A stretch of 60,079 bases of DNA from Deltaproteobacteria bacterium (GCA_016874735.1 VGTI01000021.1:1-60079); one strand, 5' to 3'; counted from the stretch's first letter, positions 1 through 9,436 are shown. Notes: generated by a model from the sequence alone, not told the origin. Translations and numbers: made by a program.

Positions 1-1144
1 GTCCGACCGCCGCGAGGCGTGCCAAAGCGGCAGCAATGGATGGGTGTGATGCTGCCGGGACGTCACTCAGGCGGTAGCTAAAGCGTGGGTCCGCTAGCGC
101 CTTAGGTCGCAGATCGAGAAACCAGCGGCCTCCTACCTGACACTGACCAATCTCCCACAAGCTGCTACGGGGATCGTTCACTAACTCTGGAACAGCATCG
201 GACAGCATCTTAACGGCCTGCCACTTGGCTGCATTGCTTAACTGAGGCAGCTGCAAGCGGTAACGAACGGGACCATCTGTCAACGCACTGAGGAGGGCGA
301 TCACAGGTTTGGCTCCCAGCGTAGTCGCTAGCGCCGCCAAAGATCCATCAGGCGTCATAAACGGTACTGGTAAACTAAAAGTAATGCTTATACGGCAGCC
401 CCAGAGTTTATCTAAATTCCCGTCGTGACTTATCTGAACGATACCCTCACCTACCTTAGACGCATCGAGCCAACCTTTTTCCCGTGCTTCTGCAACAAGC
501 AAATCTTCTAGACCGCGACGACACCGCAGCCATACAGGTACGGCGCTCGGTAGTTGAAGATCGCCCCGTATGCGGCCGCCTTCCTGCCGCTTGACCTCGC
601 GTTGAATGATCAACTGAGCTTTTGCTGCGAGTCCCTGAAAAGCATCGCTACTGACAGATTCCATATGGCGTGCGGCATCTTCGCGCCCCACTTTGGCGAG
701 TGCGCGGATAACCGCTTTTTTTACCTCATCACGCTGACCTGGGGTGGCAAGTAGGCGTAGCAACGCCGCCTCACTCTCTGGTCCAGGTAGTCGACCAAGC
801 GCTGCTATCGCATTCAACTTAGCCTTGAAATCCTTATCACCGAGCAGGCTGAAGATAAGGGCGCGCAGGACTGGGTCTTCGTGCTGTGCTAGTAGTTTGC
901 CAGCCAACTCCGTCAATCTCGATCTTGCCGGCCTCACGCTTGCACTTAGGTGACGCACGACTGCGGCCACAGCGGCAGCCCCTGCACGCAATAGGGCCCG
1001 CGCGACGAACGTCGCCTCGGGCTCCTCCACCACTCCGAGGAGTAGGCAGAGTTGATCGATGTCGCGCGCTCCCGGGGTGAAGCCCGGGTGTTTGACCTTA
1101 CTCAGAAGATCATGGTTTTCTGGACTAACCTGAGAGAGCCTCAT
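1..1144 (-). CDS. HEAT-repeat / THUMP-type RNA methyltransferase, C-terminus outside the window
   Basis: This reading frame is open from an ATG at 1144 to the left edge, about 381 residues without a stop. The first ~185 residues are Leu/Ala-rich helical repeats (for example LRALIFSLLGDKDFKAKLNA and KAVIRALAKVGRED) and look like HEAT repeats. Near residue 200 the segment VWLRCRRGLEDLLVAEA resembles the start of a THUMP domain. The last visible residues, FSYRLSDVPAASHPSIAAAL, match the region just before the SAM-binding motif of UPF0020/THUMP-type RNA methyltransferases. The catalytic domain itself would lie outside the window. The likely role is base methylation of rRNA or tRNA. The start codon lies 2 bases after the stop of the upstream radical SAM gene, so the two are probably cotranscribed. 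The family call is inferred from motif memory. Confidence 0.7.
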   Translation of the reverse strand, partial: MRLSQVSPENHDLLSKVKHPGFTPGARDIDQLCLLLGVVEEPEATFVARALLRAGAAAVAAVVRHLSASVRPARSRLTELAGKLLAQHEDPVLRALIFSLLGDKDFKAKLNAIAALGRLPGPESEAALLRLLATPGQRDEVKKAVIRALAKVGREDAARHMESVSSDAFQGLAAKAQLIIQREVKRQEGGRIRGDLQLPSAVPVWLRCRRGLEDLLVAEAREKGWLDASKVGEGIVQISHDGNLDKLWGCRISITFSLPVPFMTPDGSLAALATTLGAKPVIALLSALTDGPVRYRLQLPQLSNAAKWQAVKMLSDAVPELVNDPRSSLWEIGQCQVGGRWFLDLRPKALADPRFSYRLSDVPAASHPSIAAALARLAAVG

Positions 1145-1146
1145 GT

Positions 1147-3126
1147 CTATACTCGCTGACTGCGTTTGGGCGCGAGCGCACGACGCACAAGATTGCGTGG
1201 GACTGAAGCCTTCGGAACGGAAAAATCAAACCAGAACCGGACATCCTCGTCCAACCCTACCCCGTGCATAAAGTTGTAGACGGCCTTGCGCAGGGCGATG
1301 CCTAGTGCATCGTGATCGACTCCGGTTGGATCGTGGAAGTCGAGATCATTGTGAGCGAAGGTGACATGCGGCATGGGTAGGAGATTGATGCCGAATTTTT
1401 CTGGATCGCGTCCGATGGGGCTATGCGCTGTTACCGAGAAGCGGTGCCAAAATGCTGAAGTTAGACAACCCGCAGCGAATAGTTGACGGACCCTCTCGAG
1501 AGCATCGACGGTCTCCGCAACTGTTTGCGTTGGAAAGCCGTACATCAAATAGGCATGCACTAAAATCCCGGACTGGGCCAGGGCATGGGTGACCCGGGCC
1601 ACTTGCTCGACCGTCACGCCTTTATTCATGAGTTTTAGCAAACGATCCGACGCAACTTCAAGGCCACCACTGACGGCAACGCACCCAGCTGCCCGGAGCT
1701 TTGCTGCTACTTGGGGCTGCGCAAACGTTTTTTCAAACCGGACATTGCCCCACCACGTACAAGTAATGTCGCGGGCTAGCAACCGTTCCGAGAGCGCGAG
1801 CAATGTTTTGGGAGGCGCCGCTTCGTCGACAAAATGAAATCCGGATTGACCCGTCTCCTCGATCAGAGAGACCATGCGGTCAGCAATAAGCTCAGCCGAT
1901 TGTTCTTCATAAACACCGATATAATCGAGACTCGTATCGCAAAAATTACAGGCTTTCCAGTAGCACCCATGGGCCAGGGTTATTTTATTCCAGCGCCCGT
2001 CTGACCACACCCGATGCATCGGATTTAGCATCTCGAGCAGTGACAAATAGCGATCAACAGGTAGCCCGTCGTAGGTGGGGGTACCAGTATCGCGCAGCGG
2101 AATATCATGTTCCATGGGCGATGATTTAAGTACGACCCGCCCCTGCTCTCTCACATAGGTCCGCAGCAGTTGTACTTGGCCTCTCTTTCCCTCCAGATGA
2201 TCGAGCAGACAAAGTAGCGGACGCTCACCATCATCGAGGGTTATGAAGTCGACGTAATCAAAGATTCTCGGATCGGACAGGGAGCGCAGTTCCGTGTTAA
2301 CGTACCCACCGCCCATGATGATCTGAATGGATGGATCCAGTTGGCGTAGGGTCTCAGCAATGCGGAGACCACCGTAGACGTTGCCGGGGAACGGGACGGT
2401 GAGACCGACCACAGTCGGCTTGTGCTGTTGAAATAACTCTACCGTAATCTCACGCAACAACTCATCAACTAGCGTCGGAGCTGCTGTCAGAGCTGCCGCT
2501 AGAGGGTCAAAAGTTGGCACACTGGCGGCTAGCTTCTCTCCGTAGCGAGACAAGGTGAAATGCTCGTCCACACCATCATGGATGACATCGGCCAGGTCGT
2601 CGAGATAAAGCGTCGCCAGATGCTTAGCGCGATCTTGGACGCCAAGTGCACCAAAGGCCCAAGCGAGAGCATCTGCATGTCCGTCTCCGTAGGCACCGTC
2701 ACCAGGGGCGAACTGCGCTAAGGCCGCCTGCATACGCGGCCCCTCGGGCAAGAAGTCACCACCCGCTATGCGCATGGCTAGGGTGGGATCGCCCCCTTGG
2801 AGAAACCGCACGACTGGCTCAACGGTCCGCAAGTAATCGGGAAGGTTGTCTAAGAAATGGCGCACCGCTACCGAAGGCTCCGAAAGCTCCGCAGGCTTCG
2901 ACCGTTTCTTGCCGCCAGATTTTGATCCGGAGCTGAGGCGTGCCCGGGCGAGTTCGGCCACCCTAGTAAGCCCGTCGCGCGAGAACAGTCTGAGCACTAA
3001 TGCCAGGGCTGGATCCGCTTGATGAGTCTCGTACCCTCGTGCACGCAGAAAGCCGGTCAAGTAGGCCGTCGCTGGGTACGGGGTATTGAGTTGGGTCATT
3101 GGTGGGGTAAGAAGCAAGATGCGCAT
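1147..3126 (-). CDS. B12-binding-domain radical SAM protein
   Basis: The 659-residue product starts with a Rossmann-like segment (MRILLLTPPMTQLN) followed by a region around residues 210-330 with GLTVPFPGNVYGGLRIAETL and IIMGGGYVNTEL, typical of the cobalamin-binding N-terminal half of this family. A cysteine cluster, HGCYWKACNFCD near residue 386, should ligate the [4Fe-4S] cluster that cleaves SAM. Its spacing is CX4CX2C rather than the textbook CX3CX2C. GGLEVASDRLL and YLMYGFPTQT fit the rest of the radical SAM barrel. Residues about 60-180 are an extra insert with a Lys/Ser-rich linker. The substrate cannot be told from the sequence. Relatives act in cofactor, lipid or natural-product methylation. 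Confidence 0.85.
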   Translation of the reverse strand: MRILLLTPPMTQLNTPYPATAYLTGFLRARGYETHQADPALALVLRLFSRDGLTRVAELARARLSSGSKSGGKKRSKPAELSEPSVAVRHFLDNLPDYLRTVEPVVRFLQGGDPTLAMRIAGGDFLPEGPRMQAALAQFAPGDGAYGDGHADALAWAFGALGVQDRAKHLATLYLDDLADVIHDGVDEHFTLSRYGEKLAASVPTFDPLAAALTAAPTLVDELLREITVELFQQHKPTVVGLTVPFPGNVYGGLRIAETLRQLDPSIQIIMGGGYVNTELRSLSDPRIFDYVDFITLDDGERPLLCLLDHLEGKRGQVQLLRTYVREQGRVVLKSSPMEHDIPLRDTGTPTYDGLPVDRYLSLLEMLNPMHRVWSDGRWNKITLAHGCYWKACNFCDTSLDYIGVYEEQSAELIADRMVSLIEETGQSGFHFVDEAAPPKTLLALSERLLARDITCTWWGNVRFEKTFAQPQVAAKLRAAGCVAVSGGLEVASDRLLKLMNKGVTVEQVARVTHALAQSGILVHAYLMYGFPTQTVAETVDALERVRQLFAAGCLTSAFWHRFSVTAHSPIGRDPEKFGINLLPMPHVTFAHNDLDFHDPTGVDHDALGIALRKAVYNFMHGVGLDEDVRFWFDFSVPKASVPRNLVRRALAPKRSQRV

Positions 3127-3179
3127 AGCGCCGGCCTTACCATAAAGCCTGGCCTCGCGTCCATGCCGACCTGCGCGCT

Positions 3180-3222
3180 AAACAACTGAATACGCAGCGC
3201 TTTAGTAAAGCGTTCGTTGTTT
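3180..3222. promoter_or_regulatory. Nested inverted repeat between divergent genes
   Basis: An inner inverted repeat CGCTTTA-G-TAAAGCG (3198-3212) is enclosed by AAACAAC (3180-3186) and GTTGTTT (3216-3222). It lies in the spacer between the radical SAM gene (minus) and the chemoreceptor gene (plus), upstream of the sigma28-like promoter. It could be an operator or an RNA hairpin. No regulator is identifiable. Confidence 0.35.
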
Positions 3223-3250
3223 AAGAAAAATAAGCTGGAGTTACAGCATC

Positions 3251-3277
3251 TTAAGTTGATCACTGGGGAACCGATAC
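3251..3277 (+). promoter_or_regulatory. Sigma28 (FliA)-like promoter of the chemoreceptor-flagellin operon
   Basis: TTAAGTTG, 11 bases, then ACCGATAC. Compared with the enterobacterial FliA consensus TAAAGTTT-N11-GCCGATAA this is 6/8 and 6/8 with exact spacing. It ends 35 bases before the ATG at 3313. Its position supports 3313 as the start rather than the in-frame codon at 3217, which would lie upstream of the promoter. Chemoreceptors and flagellins are classical FliA targets. Confidence 0.6.
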
Positions 3278-3312
3278 GCCGGGGGGAGCATTCTCACCTC
3301 GGAGGAAATCGC

Positions 3313-4998
3313 ATGGACGTAGGTCACAGGCAGGGGGACAAGCAGTCCGTAGTCCCAACCGCCGCCCTTACCGCCACGGGGATCACCACATCCCTATTGG
3401 CGGCCGGATGCCTCTGTCTATTGGCCGACGTCGCCAGTATCGACTGGTTAGGACTTGGTCGCTCTAGCGAGTTCCGTTCCTTGGCGGAGCGCCTGGCAGC
3501 ACTGCCACAAAACTTTACACTCGCCACGAGCGAATCGGTGCGCACGACAGTCGACGAATTTCTCAACTATCTAAACGTCACGGTCTTAGTTCCGCGCCTG
3601 GTCGTCCAGGTGCTGATCGGGATTAATGGCTTGATCCTTCTTGCTACGGTGCTCTCGCAGTTTCTGATCTGGACGTCGCGCCACCGATTAAAGTCAGACG
3701 CCCAGCGAGCGCGGCAAAGCCATGCAACAAATAGCCAGAAGAGTCTAGAAAAGACGACCTTGGACTCGACGGTCGATGATGTGCGGCTTTTTGATCCGAG
3801 CGCTGGTGACAACTACACTCCCGAAACTGCTACCAGTCCAGCTCTGTGTGATGCCGCCAATGCACTCCTGGAAGCTAATCGGCGGTTATGCGGCGTCAAA
3901 CAGCAGTGCCAAGATTATGCGAACCAGACAGCATCAGCCCGCGGGGAATGGTATGCCATCGGCACGCAACTCTGGCATATCCGGCAGCTGCAGGACCGTG
4001 GCCTCGAGACCGTGCGCAGTCTGCGCAAGGCTACTTCGTCGATGATGCTCTCCTTCAAGGATACGCTCAAACTAGAGGCCGCTCTAGCCGGTAGGATTGA
4101 CGTCGTTTCCATGCACATAAGAGACCTCGAAGATCGCTCGCGGTCAACAGACGACCTGATTAAAGAGACTGACCAAGCGCTAACGAATTGTCGCAGCGAG
4201 GTCAAGAATGCCGCTTCGTTAGTCACGAGTCTCTCCGATCGTGCCAAAGAAATCGTCAGCATCATTGGCGTTATCGACGATATCGCCGAGCAAACGAATC
4301 TCCTGGCACTCAATGCATCAATTGAAGCGGCGCGTGCCGGAGAGGAAGGCCAAGGCTTCGCTGTCGTGGCAGACGAAGTTCGGAAACTAGCGGTACGCGC
4401 CAGTGCCGCTACGCGGACCATTACATCTCTACTCATGACCATCCAGTCAGAGGCTGTCGAGGCGTCGGGCCGGCTCAGCAGCGGTCACATGACTGTGGGC
4501 GACGCCGTTCATTCGCTGCAGAACCTCGGCAGTGCTCACACGGGGAGTAGCGGCATTGTCACGAGAATGATCGACGACGTCACCATCATCGAACGCGAAC
4601 TCGAGCAATTGGTAGACACTTTAGCAACCACGCAAAAAGAATGTGTCACCATCAATGCTAATACGGACACTCTATCGAAGACGCAGCAGGTCTGCACGGA
4701 AACCAGTGCCAAAATCGGTAGCGAAATTCGTCATGCAGCGGCGAGTATGGACCGCGTGTCGCGGATCTTATCACGTCAGTATCACTCGCTTGCGCACTGC
4801 GAAAGCCTTATTGAGGGCGCCACAGTTGCGGCGCGGAGCGCCACTCCGAAAGCGAGCAGCCTGCGTGCCTTGGGAGAAGTCTTGACCAGCGATGAGCCGG
4901 CGGTAACGCCTAAACAGGCCTTTCATATTATTCGTAACGAGCCGACCCTGCATTTGGATAAGCTGAAGCCAACGTTGACGATCAGTAACGAGGTTTGA
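3313..4998 (+). CDS. Methyl-accepting chemotaxis protein
   Basis: This is a 561-residue membrane chemoreceptor that should signal to CheA/CheW. I chose the ATG at 3313 because GGAGG lies at 3300-3304 and a promoter-like element lies between it and the upstream in-frame codon at 3217. TM1 spans about residues 17-40 and TM2 about 93-119, with only ~50 periplasmic residues between, so there is no large ligand domain. A long cytoplasmic coiled coil follows, with no obvious HAMP domain. The conserved hairpin tip is at about 317-363 ([20 protein letters not shown] and [15 protein letters not shown]). The gene ends one base before the flagellin start, so they form an operon. The signal sensed is unknown. 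Confidence 0.93.
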   Translation: MDVGHRQGDKQSVVPTAALTATGITTSLLAAGCLCLLADVASIDWLGLGRSSEFRSLAERLAALPQNFTLATSESVRTTVDEFLNYLNVTVLVPRLVVQVLIGINGLILLATVLSQFLIWTSRHRLKSDAQRARQSHATNSQKSLEKTTLDSTVDDVRLFDPSAGDNYTPETATSPALCDAANALLEANRRLCGVKQQCQDYANQTASARGEWYAIGTQLWHIRQLQDRGLETVRSLRKATSSMMLSFKDTLKLEAALAGRIDVVSMHIRDLEDRSRSTDDLIKETDQALTNCRSEVKNAASLVTSLSDRAKEIVSIIGVIDDIAEQTNLLALNASIEAARAGEEGQGFAVVADEVRKLAVRASAATRTITSLLMTIQSEAVEASGRLSSGHMTVGDAVHSLQNLGSAHTGSSGIVTRMIDDVTIIERELEQLVDTLATTQKECVTINANTDTLSKTQQVCTETSAKIGSEIRHAAASMDRVSRILSRQYHSLAHCESLIEGATVAARSATPKASSLRALGEVLTSDEPAVTPKQAFHIIRNEPTLHLDKLKPTLTISNEV

Positions 4999-4999
4999 A

Positions 5000-5935
5000 T
5001 TGTCGTTCAACATTAAAGATCGTTCGTTAGAGCTGCGCCTTGAGCGTCACCTCAGTGACGCGCAACGCGATGTGTCTGACGCATTTGAGCGTCTGAGCTC
5101 AGGAACGATCTTTACCTCGAACGAACCCAGACCGTCTGAACGCGCCCTAGCTGAAGGCCTCGAATTTAAGTTACGCGGACTTTCGGCCGCCAAGCGAAAC
5201 GTTAACACGGCGATCAACCTGATCCAAACGGGCGAGGCGAGCTTGTCTGAAGTCAGTAATGTTATTCAGCGCCTCAAGGAAATAAATATCTCGGCAGCCA
5301 GTACGACGCTCAGCGACCGCGATCGCGCCTTCCTTTTTATTGAGTATCAGGCACTCCACGACGAGATCAACCGGATCGCTGAGACCACCGAGTTTAATGG
5401 TATTCCACTACTCAACGGGATTTCGGATAAAGTCCCTGAACGACTTGTACTACGGGTAGGTGATCCGAGTCGCTCTGGCAATCAGGGCGATAAGGGCACT
5501 GATCTAAACGTCATTGAGTTTAACGAATTAAAATCAATCGTAGCAACTACTTCGGGACTTGGTCTTAGATCAGCGGCTGACATCCTTGGCGGCGTCGACG
5601 AAGACGGTGTCAGCCTGGACGACGCGCAGGAAATGTTGGAGCCGGAGGATAGCGATCAATTTGCCACAGTTTACGACGAGGCCTTGAATCGTCTGGCCTC
5701 GCATCGTGCTCTTTTCGGCTCTATTCAGACCCGACTCAACCGGGCCGTGGATTTTATCGATGTTTACCAAGAGAACATTGCGGCCGCGAAATCATCCATT
5801 GCTGACGTCGACTATGCAGAACAGGCAGCGGCCTTGACTGAGTCACGCATCAGACTGCAAGCCAGTACAGCCATGCTTGCGCAGAGTAACATCAATTCAA
5901 CTCAAGCACTCAACCTACTCAATAATTTGCGTTGA
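5000..5935 (+). CDS. Flagellin-like protein, TTG start
   Basis: A 311-residue protein with both conserved flagellin ends. The N-terminal part has FERLSSGTIFTSNEP and AAKRNVNTAINLIQTGEASL. The C-terminal part has RIRLQASTAMLAQSNINSTQ and ends ALNLLNNLR. The central variable region is short. It differs from ordinary flagellins in starting MSFNIKD and in the degenerate segment after LSSG. The start is TTG one base after the chemoreceptor stop, with AACGAGG just upstream; no ATG fits. Pairing one flagellin with a chemoreceptor away from a flagellar cluster suggests a minor filament or hook-junction-like subunit. HAP3/FlgL-type protein is the alternative, but the C-terminus favours flagellin. Confidence 0.85.
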   Translation: MSFNIKDRSLELRLERHLSDAQRDVSDAFERLSSGTIFTSNEPRPSERALAEGLEFKLRGLSAAKRNVNTAINLIQTGEASLSEVSNVIQRLKEINISAASTTLSDRDRAFLFIEYQALHDEINRIAETTEFNGIPLLNGISDKVPERLVLRVGDPSRSGNQGDKGTDLNVIEFNELKSIVATTSGLGLRSAADILGGVDEDGVSLDDAQEMLEPEDSDQFATVYDEALNRLASHRALFGSIQTRLNRAVDFIDVYQENIAAAKSSIADVDYAEQAAALTESRIRLQASTAMLAQSNINSTQALNLLNNLR

Positions 5936-5952
5936 CAAGGCGAGCCACGCCG

Positions 5953-7059
5953 TTACCGTGCCGCGCTTAGGGCCTCTTGCCACCGCTTGGCACATTGGAT
6001 AAGCGCTGACTCCGATTGGAGACTTAAGGCACCGCCGTCGCAGTTTAGACTGTGAGCGAAGGTTTCCGCCAACTCCGGCCGCACGGCCTCATCAGCATGT
6101 AAACGCTCGATGGCCTGCGTACCCGCCACACCGAGTGCACAGTCAGCCCCAACTTTGTCGACCAGTGCCTTTAACATGACAATCAGCTGTGACTGGGTCA
6201 TCCCGTGCTGGTTGTGAAAATGGCGTGTGAGTTGCCAGAGGCATTCTTCGGGAACGATGCCAATTTGCATGAGGAGCAAGGCGGCTTGATAAAAGTTGTC
6301 AAATTGCTGCACGATGCCACTTAGCGGCGCAGATTCCGGTAGCTGATAGCCGGGCACATTTCTAATCAAAACGGCGACGACTTTTGCGCCATTTTTTAAA
6401 GGCAGACCTTGCGCCAGATCAGCTGCCACCTCCGGTTCGACGCCGGCGTGCTCCAAGTAGCGACGGTAGCCCGAAGGACTCAATTGCCCGTCGGCAAGTA
6501 GTTTGATGCCAGAGTAGATGTAGGCATCTTGCTCCGCGTTGTCGCCAATGAGCACGAATTGCGCGCCTGGTCCGGCACCAGCTAACAGATTTAAGATGGC
6601 GAGAGACTTATAAGCGACATGCTGCCGCAAAAGGTCCATCCGCCCCATCATCAAATTGTAAGCTTGGTCCTTAAAGGTGTCCGAGCTCCAGTCCAGTCCA
6701 TCGAGCATCATCTTCTCAGTCAGGACTGACCTAAGTTGCGGCGGCGATGAGGACACAAAATGGAGGCAACGCGGAAATCCCCCGGCCTCTGGGAGCGGCG
6801 CATCGTATTGCCCCCATCTAGCTAACTGCAAGACCTCTGAGGCTCCTGTTACCGTCACTTTGTCAGTGGCGTCCTCGAAGGCGATCCGCGCCATCCTGAT
6901 GACGCTCTCGAATTCCGTTTCCAGGTAGGTTTTATCGATATCACAGACGATATGAACCCCACCCAGGTCACAGCGCTCCAGTTGGCGCGAGTCTACGAGC
7001 TTGGCCAACTTGTAGCCTTGCTGCCTAGGTCGCCTTAAACTCCGCCAAAAGCTCACCAT
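5953..7059 (-). CDS. App1-type phosphatidate phosphatase domain protein (HAD-like)
   Basis: The 368-residue protein carries the HAD-type catalytic motif HIVCDIDKTYLETEF near residue 36, with DxD aspartates. FVSSSPPQLRSVL, FKDQAYNLM and FVLIGDNAEQDAYIY follow. This order matches the App1 phosphatidate phosphatase catalytic domain (formerly DUF2183), which removes phosphate from phosphatidate or a related lipid. The C-terminal ~150 residues are helical and unassigned. No signal peptide is visible, so it is probably cytoplasmic. It converges on the flagellin gene (17-base gap). Confidence 0.75.
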   Translation of the reverse strand: MVSFWRSLRRPRQQGYKLAKLVDSRQLERCDLGGVHIVCDIDKTYLETEFESVIRMARIAFEDATDKVTVTGASEVLQLARWGQYDAPLPEAGGFPRCLHFVSSSPPQLRSVLTEKMMLDGLDWSSDTFKDQAYNLMMGRMDLLRQHVAYKSLAILNLLAGAGPGAQFVLIGDNAEQDAYIYSGIKLLADGQLSPSGYRRYLEHAGVEPEVAADLAQGLPLKNGAKVVAVLIRNVPGYQLPESAPLSGIVQQFDNFYQAALLLMQIGIVPEECLWQLTRHFHNQHGMTQSQLIVMLKALVDKVGADCALGVAGTQAIERLHADEAVRPELAETFAHSLNCDGGALSLQSESALIQCAKRWQEALSAAR

Positions 7060-7128
7060 GGTGACCCTAGCCCTCCCCTTTTATGATGACCCGAGGCGAT
7101 CCACATAGGAAGGGTAAAGTGCAAAAAA

Positions 7129-8730
7129 TCACCTCATCACCGTGTCCTTGCACCACTCGAGATCTCTGGGTTCTGGGCAGTCGATATTGAAATGAATGCC
7201 GCGCGACTCCTTCCGCGCGATCGCACAGCGGATCGTCAAGGCCGCTACCAGCGCCAGGTTGCGGACCTCTAGCAGGGCATCTGTGACACGGTAGTCCCAG
7301 TAGTAGGTGTCGAGCTCGTCGCGCAGGGCATTGATGCGACTGAGCGCTCTTTTAAGCCGCTTATCGCTGCGGACAATACCAACGTAGTGCCACATCAGGC
7401 GTCTGATTTCGTCCCACACATGGGAGAGCACCACCAGTTCATCCGCCGGCGCTGTGCCCTGGGGATGCCAGGCTGGCACATGAATCGACGTCAACTCACT
7501 CACGGTCGGATCGTAAGTCTGACCTAGTACATCCTCGGCCACGCGATCGGCGAACACCAAGGCCTCGAGTAGGCTATTCGAAGCCAGACGATTGGCGCCG
7601 TGCAGCCCCGTGCAGGCCGTCTCCCCGAGCGCATAGAGTCCCGTAACCCCTGTGCGTCCGTAACTGTCGGTGACAATGCCGCCGCAGCTATAATGCGCGG
7701 CCGGAACCACCGGGATCATGTCGGTCACCATGTCGATGCCGAATTTTTTACAAGTGGCATGAATCGTCGGGAAGTGCCGCAGAATAAAGGCTTCGCCCAA
7801 ATGACGAACATCGAGGTAGACGTTCGTTTCGCCCGTCTGCTTTAGCTCGCTGTCGATGGCACGCGCCACGATGTCGCGAGGCGCTAGCTCGGCCAGCGGG
7901 TGATAGTCGCGCATGAATTCGATGCCACGCCGATTTTTTAACTTGCCGCCCTCTCCGCGCACCGCCTCCGAGATCAAGAAGTTCTTGGCTTGGGGATGAT
8001 AAAGGCAGGTCGGATGAAATTGCATGAATTCTAAATTGGCTACCCTACAGCCAGCCCTCCACCCCATGGCTAGGCCATCACCTGTCGCGGCGTCCGGGTT
8101 GGACGTGTAGAGGTACACTTTGCCGTGTCCACCTGTGCAGAGAAAGGTGTTGCGGCTGCGAATCGTCGCAATTTCCTGATTGCCGCGGTCGAGGACGTAG
8201 GCGCCTAGACAACGATTTTGCGCAAAATCAGGTGCGTACTTGTCGGTGGTCAGCAGGTCGACAGCCATGGCGTTTTCGATGATGGTGATATTCGGCTCGG
8301 CTTTTGCCCTCTCGATCATGGTCGCTAGGACGCCCCTACCCGTAGAATCGTCGACGTGAATCACGCGGCGGTGCGAGTGTCCGCCCTCTTGTGTCAAGTG
8401 ATATTGCCCGACCCCACCATCATCGGCTGAGAATGGGACCCCCCAATTAATGAGTTCCCGGATTAGACGCGGACCCGAGTTGACGACCAGTGCGACCACA
8501 TCGCGGCGGCACAGACCGGCTCCTGCGACCAGAGTATCGTCGATGTGGCGCTCGAATGAGTCCGACTCATCGAGAACGCTTGCTATGCCGCCTTGCGCCC
8601 ACCAGGTGTTACTCTCCGTCAGACCGCCCTTAGCAATCACGGTGACACGCTGCTGCCGCGCCAACTTGAGAGCAAGCGTCAGACCAGCGATGCCCGAACC
8701 GATGATCAGATTCTCTGTAAAGCTTTCCAC
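7129..8730 (-). CDS. nadB: L-aspartate oxidase
   Basis: The 533-residue flavoprotein oxidises L-aspartate to iminoaspartate, the first step of de novo NAD synthesis. The FAD dinucleotide fold is IIGSGIAGLTLALKLA at residues 9-24. GGHSHRRVIHVDDSTGRGV, GHGKVYLYTSNPDAATGDGL and FMQFHPTCLYHP are hallmark segments of NadB. AHYSCGGIVTDSYGRTGVTG distinguishes the succinate dehydrogenase flavoprotein superfamily. The start is GTG at 8730 with GAGG five bases upstream. nadA and nadC are not in the window, so the gene appears to be single. Length is normal for the family. Confidence 0.95.
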   Translation of the reverse strand: MESFTENLIIGSGIAGLTLALKLARQQRVTVIAKGGLTESNTWWAQGGIASVLDESDSFERHIDDTLVAGAGLCRRDVVALVVNSGPRLIRELINWGVPFSADDGGVGQYHLTQEGGHSHRRVIHVDDSTGRGVLATMIERAKAEPNITIIENAMAVDLLTTDKYAPDFAQNRCLGAYVLDRGNQEIATIRSRNTFLCTGGHGKVYLYTSNPDAATGDGLAMGWRAGCRVANLEFMQFHPTCLYHPQAKNFLISEAVRGEGGKLKNRRGIEFMRDYHPLAELAPRDIVARAIDSELKQTGETNVYLDVRHLGEAFILRHFPTIHATCKKFGIDMVTDMIPVVPAAHYSCGGIVTDSYGRTGVTGLYALGETACTGLHGANRLASNSLLEALVFADRVAEDVLGQTYDPTVSELTSIHVPAWHPQGTAPADELVVLSHVWDEIRRLMWHYVGIVRSDKRLKRALSRINALRDELDTYYWDYRVTDALLEVRNLALVAALTIRCAIARKESRGIHFNIDCPEPRDLEWCKDTVMR

Positions 8731-8866
8731 GGTACCTCACTAGCCTCGTTCAAGATTCACCGTCCACAATAGTGGTCGGACTATAGCCGGACCCAGCAGC
8801 AGTTGGTTGACATTCGTACGCAGCACAGCCAAATTGGTCTAGCGTTACCTGATTACAAAGGTTGAT

Positions 8867-9436
8867 ATGTCGACTATTTCTGCTACTGGTCAATGGCTTA
8901 AGCACCTGCCAAACAAGCTGACGATCGCTAGAATCCTGGTGATTCCGTTGCTGCTGGGGCTCTATCCGCTGACCAATACGCTGCACATTCCCTGCGCCGT
9001 GCTTTTTGCTCTGGCGGCAACTACCGACCTGCTTGATGGCTATTTAGCGCGAAAGTACAGTAATGTCACGCCACTTGGTGCCCTGCTAGATCCCATTGCT
9101 GACAAGATGCTGGTTGCGGCTAGTTTGGTGTTGTTGGCCAACTCTGGCGCCGTGCCAGCCCTACTCGCTGGGCTTCTTGTATGCCGCGATATTGGCGTCA
9201 ATGGCATCCGTCTCATGGCGCTGGAAAAGCACATGCGCATTGAGGTTAGCGAGTTTGGCAAACTGAAGACTCTGGTGCTCCTGTGGGCCATCTTCTGCCT
9301 GATGATCAATCAACCGCTCTGGGGTATCCCGTTCCGCGAGATCGGGATGGTATCACTCTGGATTGGCCTCCTAATCTCACTATATTCGGCCTGGAATTAC
9401 GGTGAGCGCTTTTTGCAAATGAGCAAAAACGCGTAA
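8867..9436 (+). CDS. pgsA: CDP-diacylglycerol-glycerol-3-phosphate 3-phosphatidyltransferase
   Basis: A 189-residue integral membrane enzyme that makes phosphatidylglycerophosphate, the precursor of phosphatidylglycerol and cardiolipin. The CDP-alcohol phosphotransferase motif is present at about residues 60-85: LLDGYLARKYSNVTPLGALL followed by DPIADK, giving DG(x)2AR(x)8G(x)3D(x)3D. NKLTIARI at the N-terminus is also typical of PgsA. At least four hydrophobic helices are visible. The start ATG has AAAGG upstream. It is divergent from nadB. Another CDP-alcohol transferase is possible but less likely given NKLTIARI. Confidence 0.92.
   Translation: MSTISATGQWLKHLPNKLTIARILVIPLLLGLYPLTNTLHIPCAVLFALAATTDLLDGYLARKYSNVTPLGALLDPIADKMLVAASLVLLANSGAVPALLAGLLVCRDIGVNGIRLMALEKHMRIEVSEFGKLKTLVLLWAIFCLMINQPLWGIPFREIGMVSLWIGLLISLYSAWNYGERFLQMSKNA

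Noticed and set aside
3217-3312. Upstream in-frame start for the chemoreceptor
   Set aside because: A GGAGG site sits directly before 3313 and a sigma28-like promoter lies between the two codons. The extra 32 residues add a basic non-membrane stretch not expected in this family.
3915-4442. 175-codon open frame on the strand opposite the chemoreceptor
   Set aside because: It is antisense to the conserved signalling domain, is rich in Ser/Arg/Ala as expected for a mirror frame and has no ribosome binding site.
8807-8812. TTGACA as a sigma70 promoter for pgsA
   Set aside because: No acceptable -10 box lies 16-18 bases downstream.
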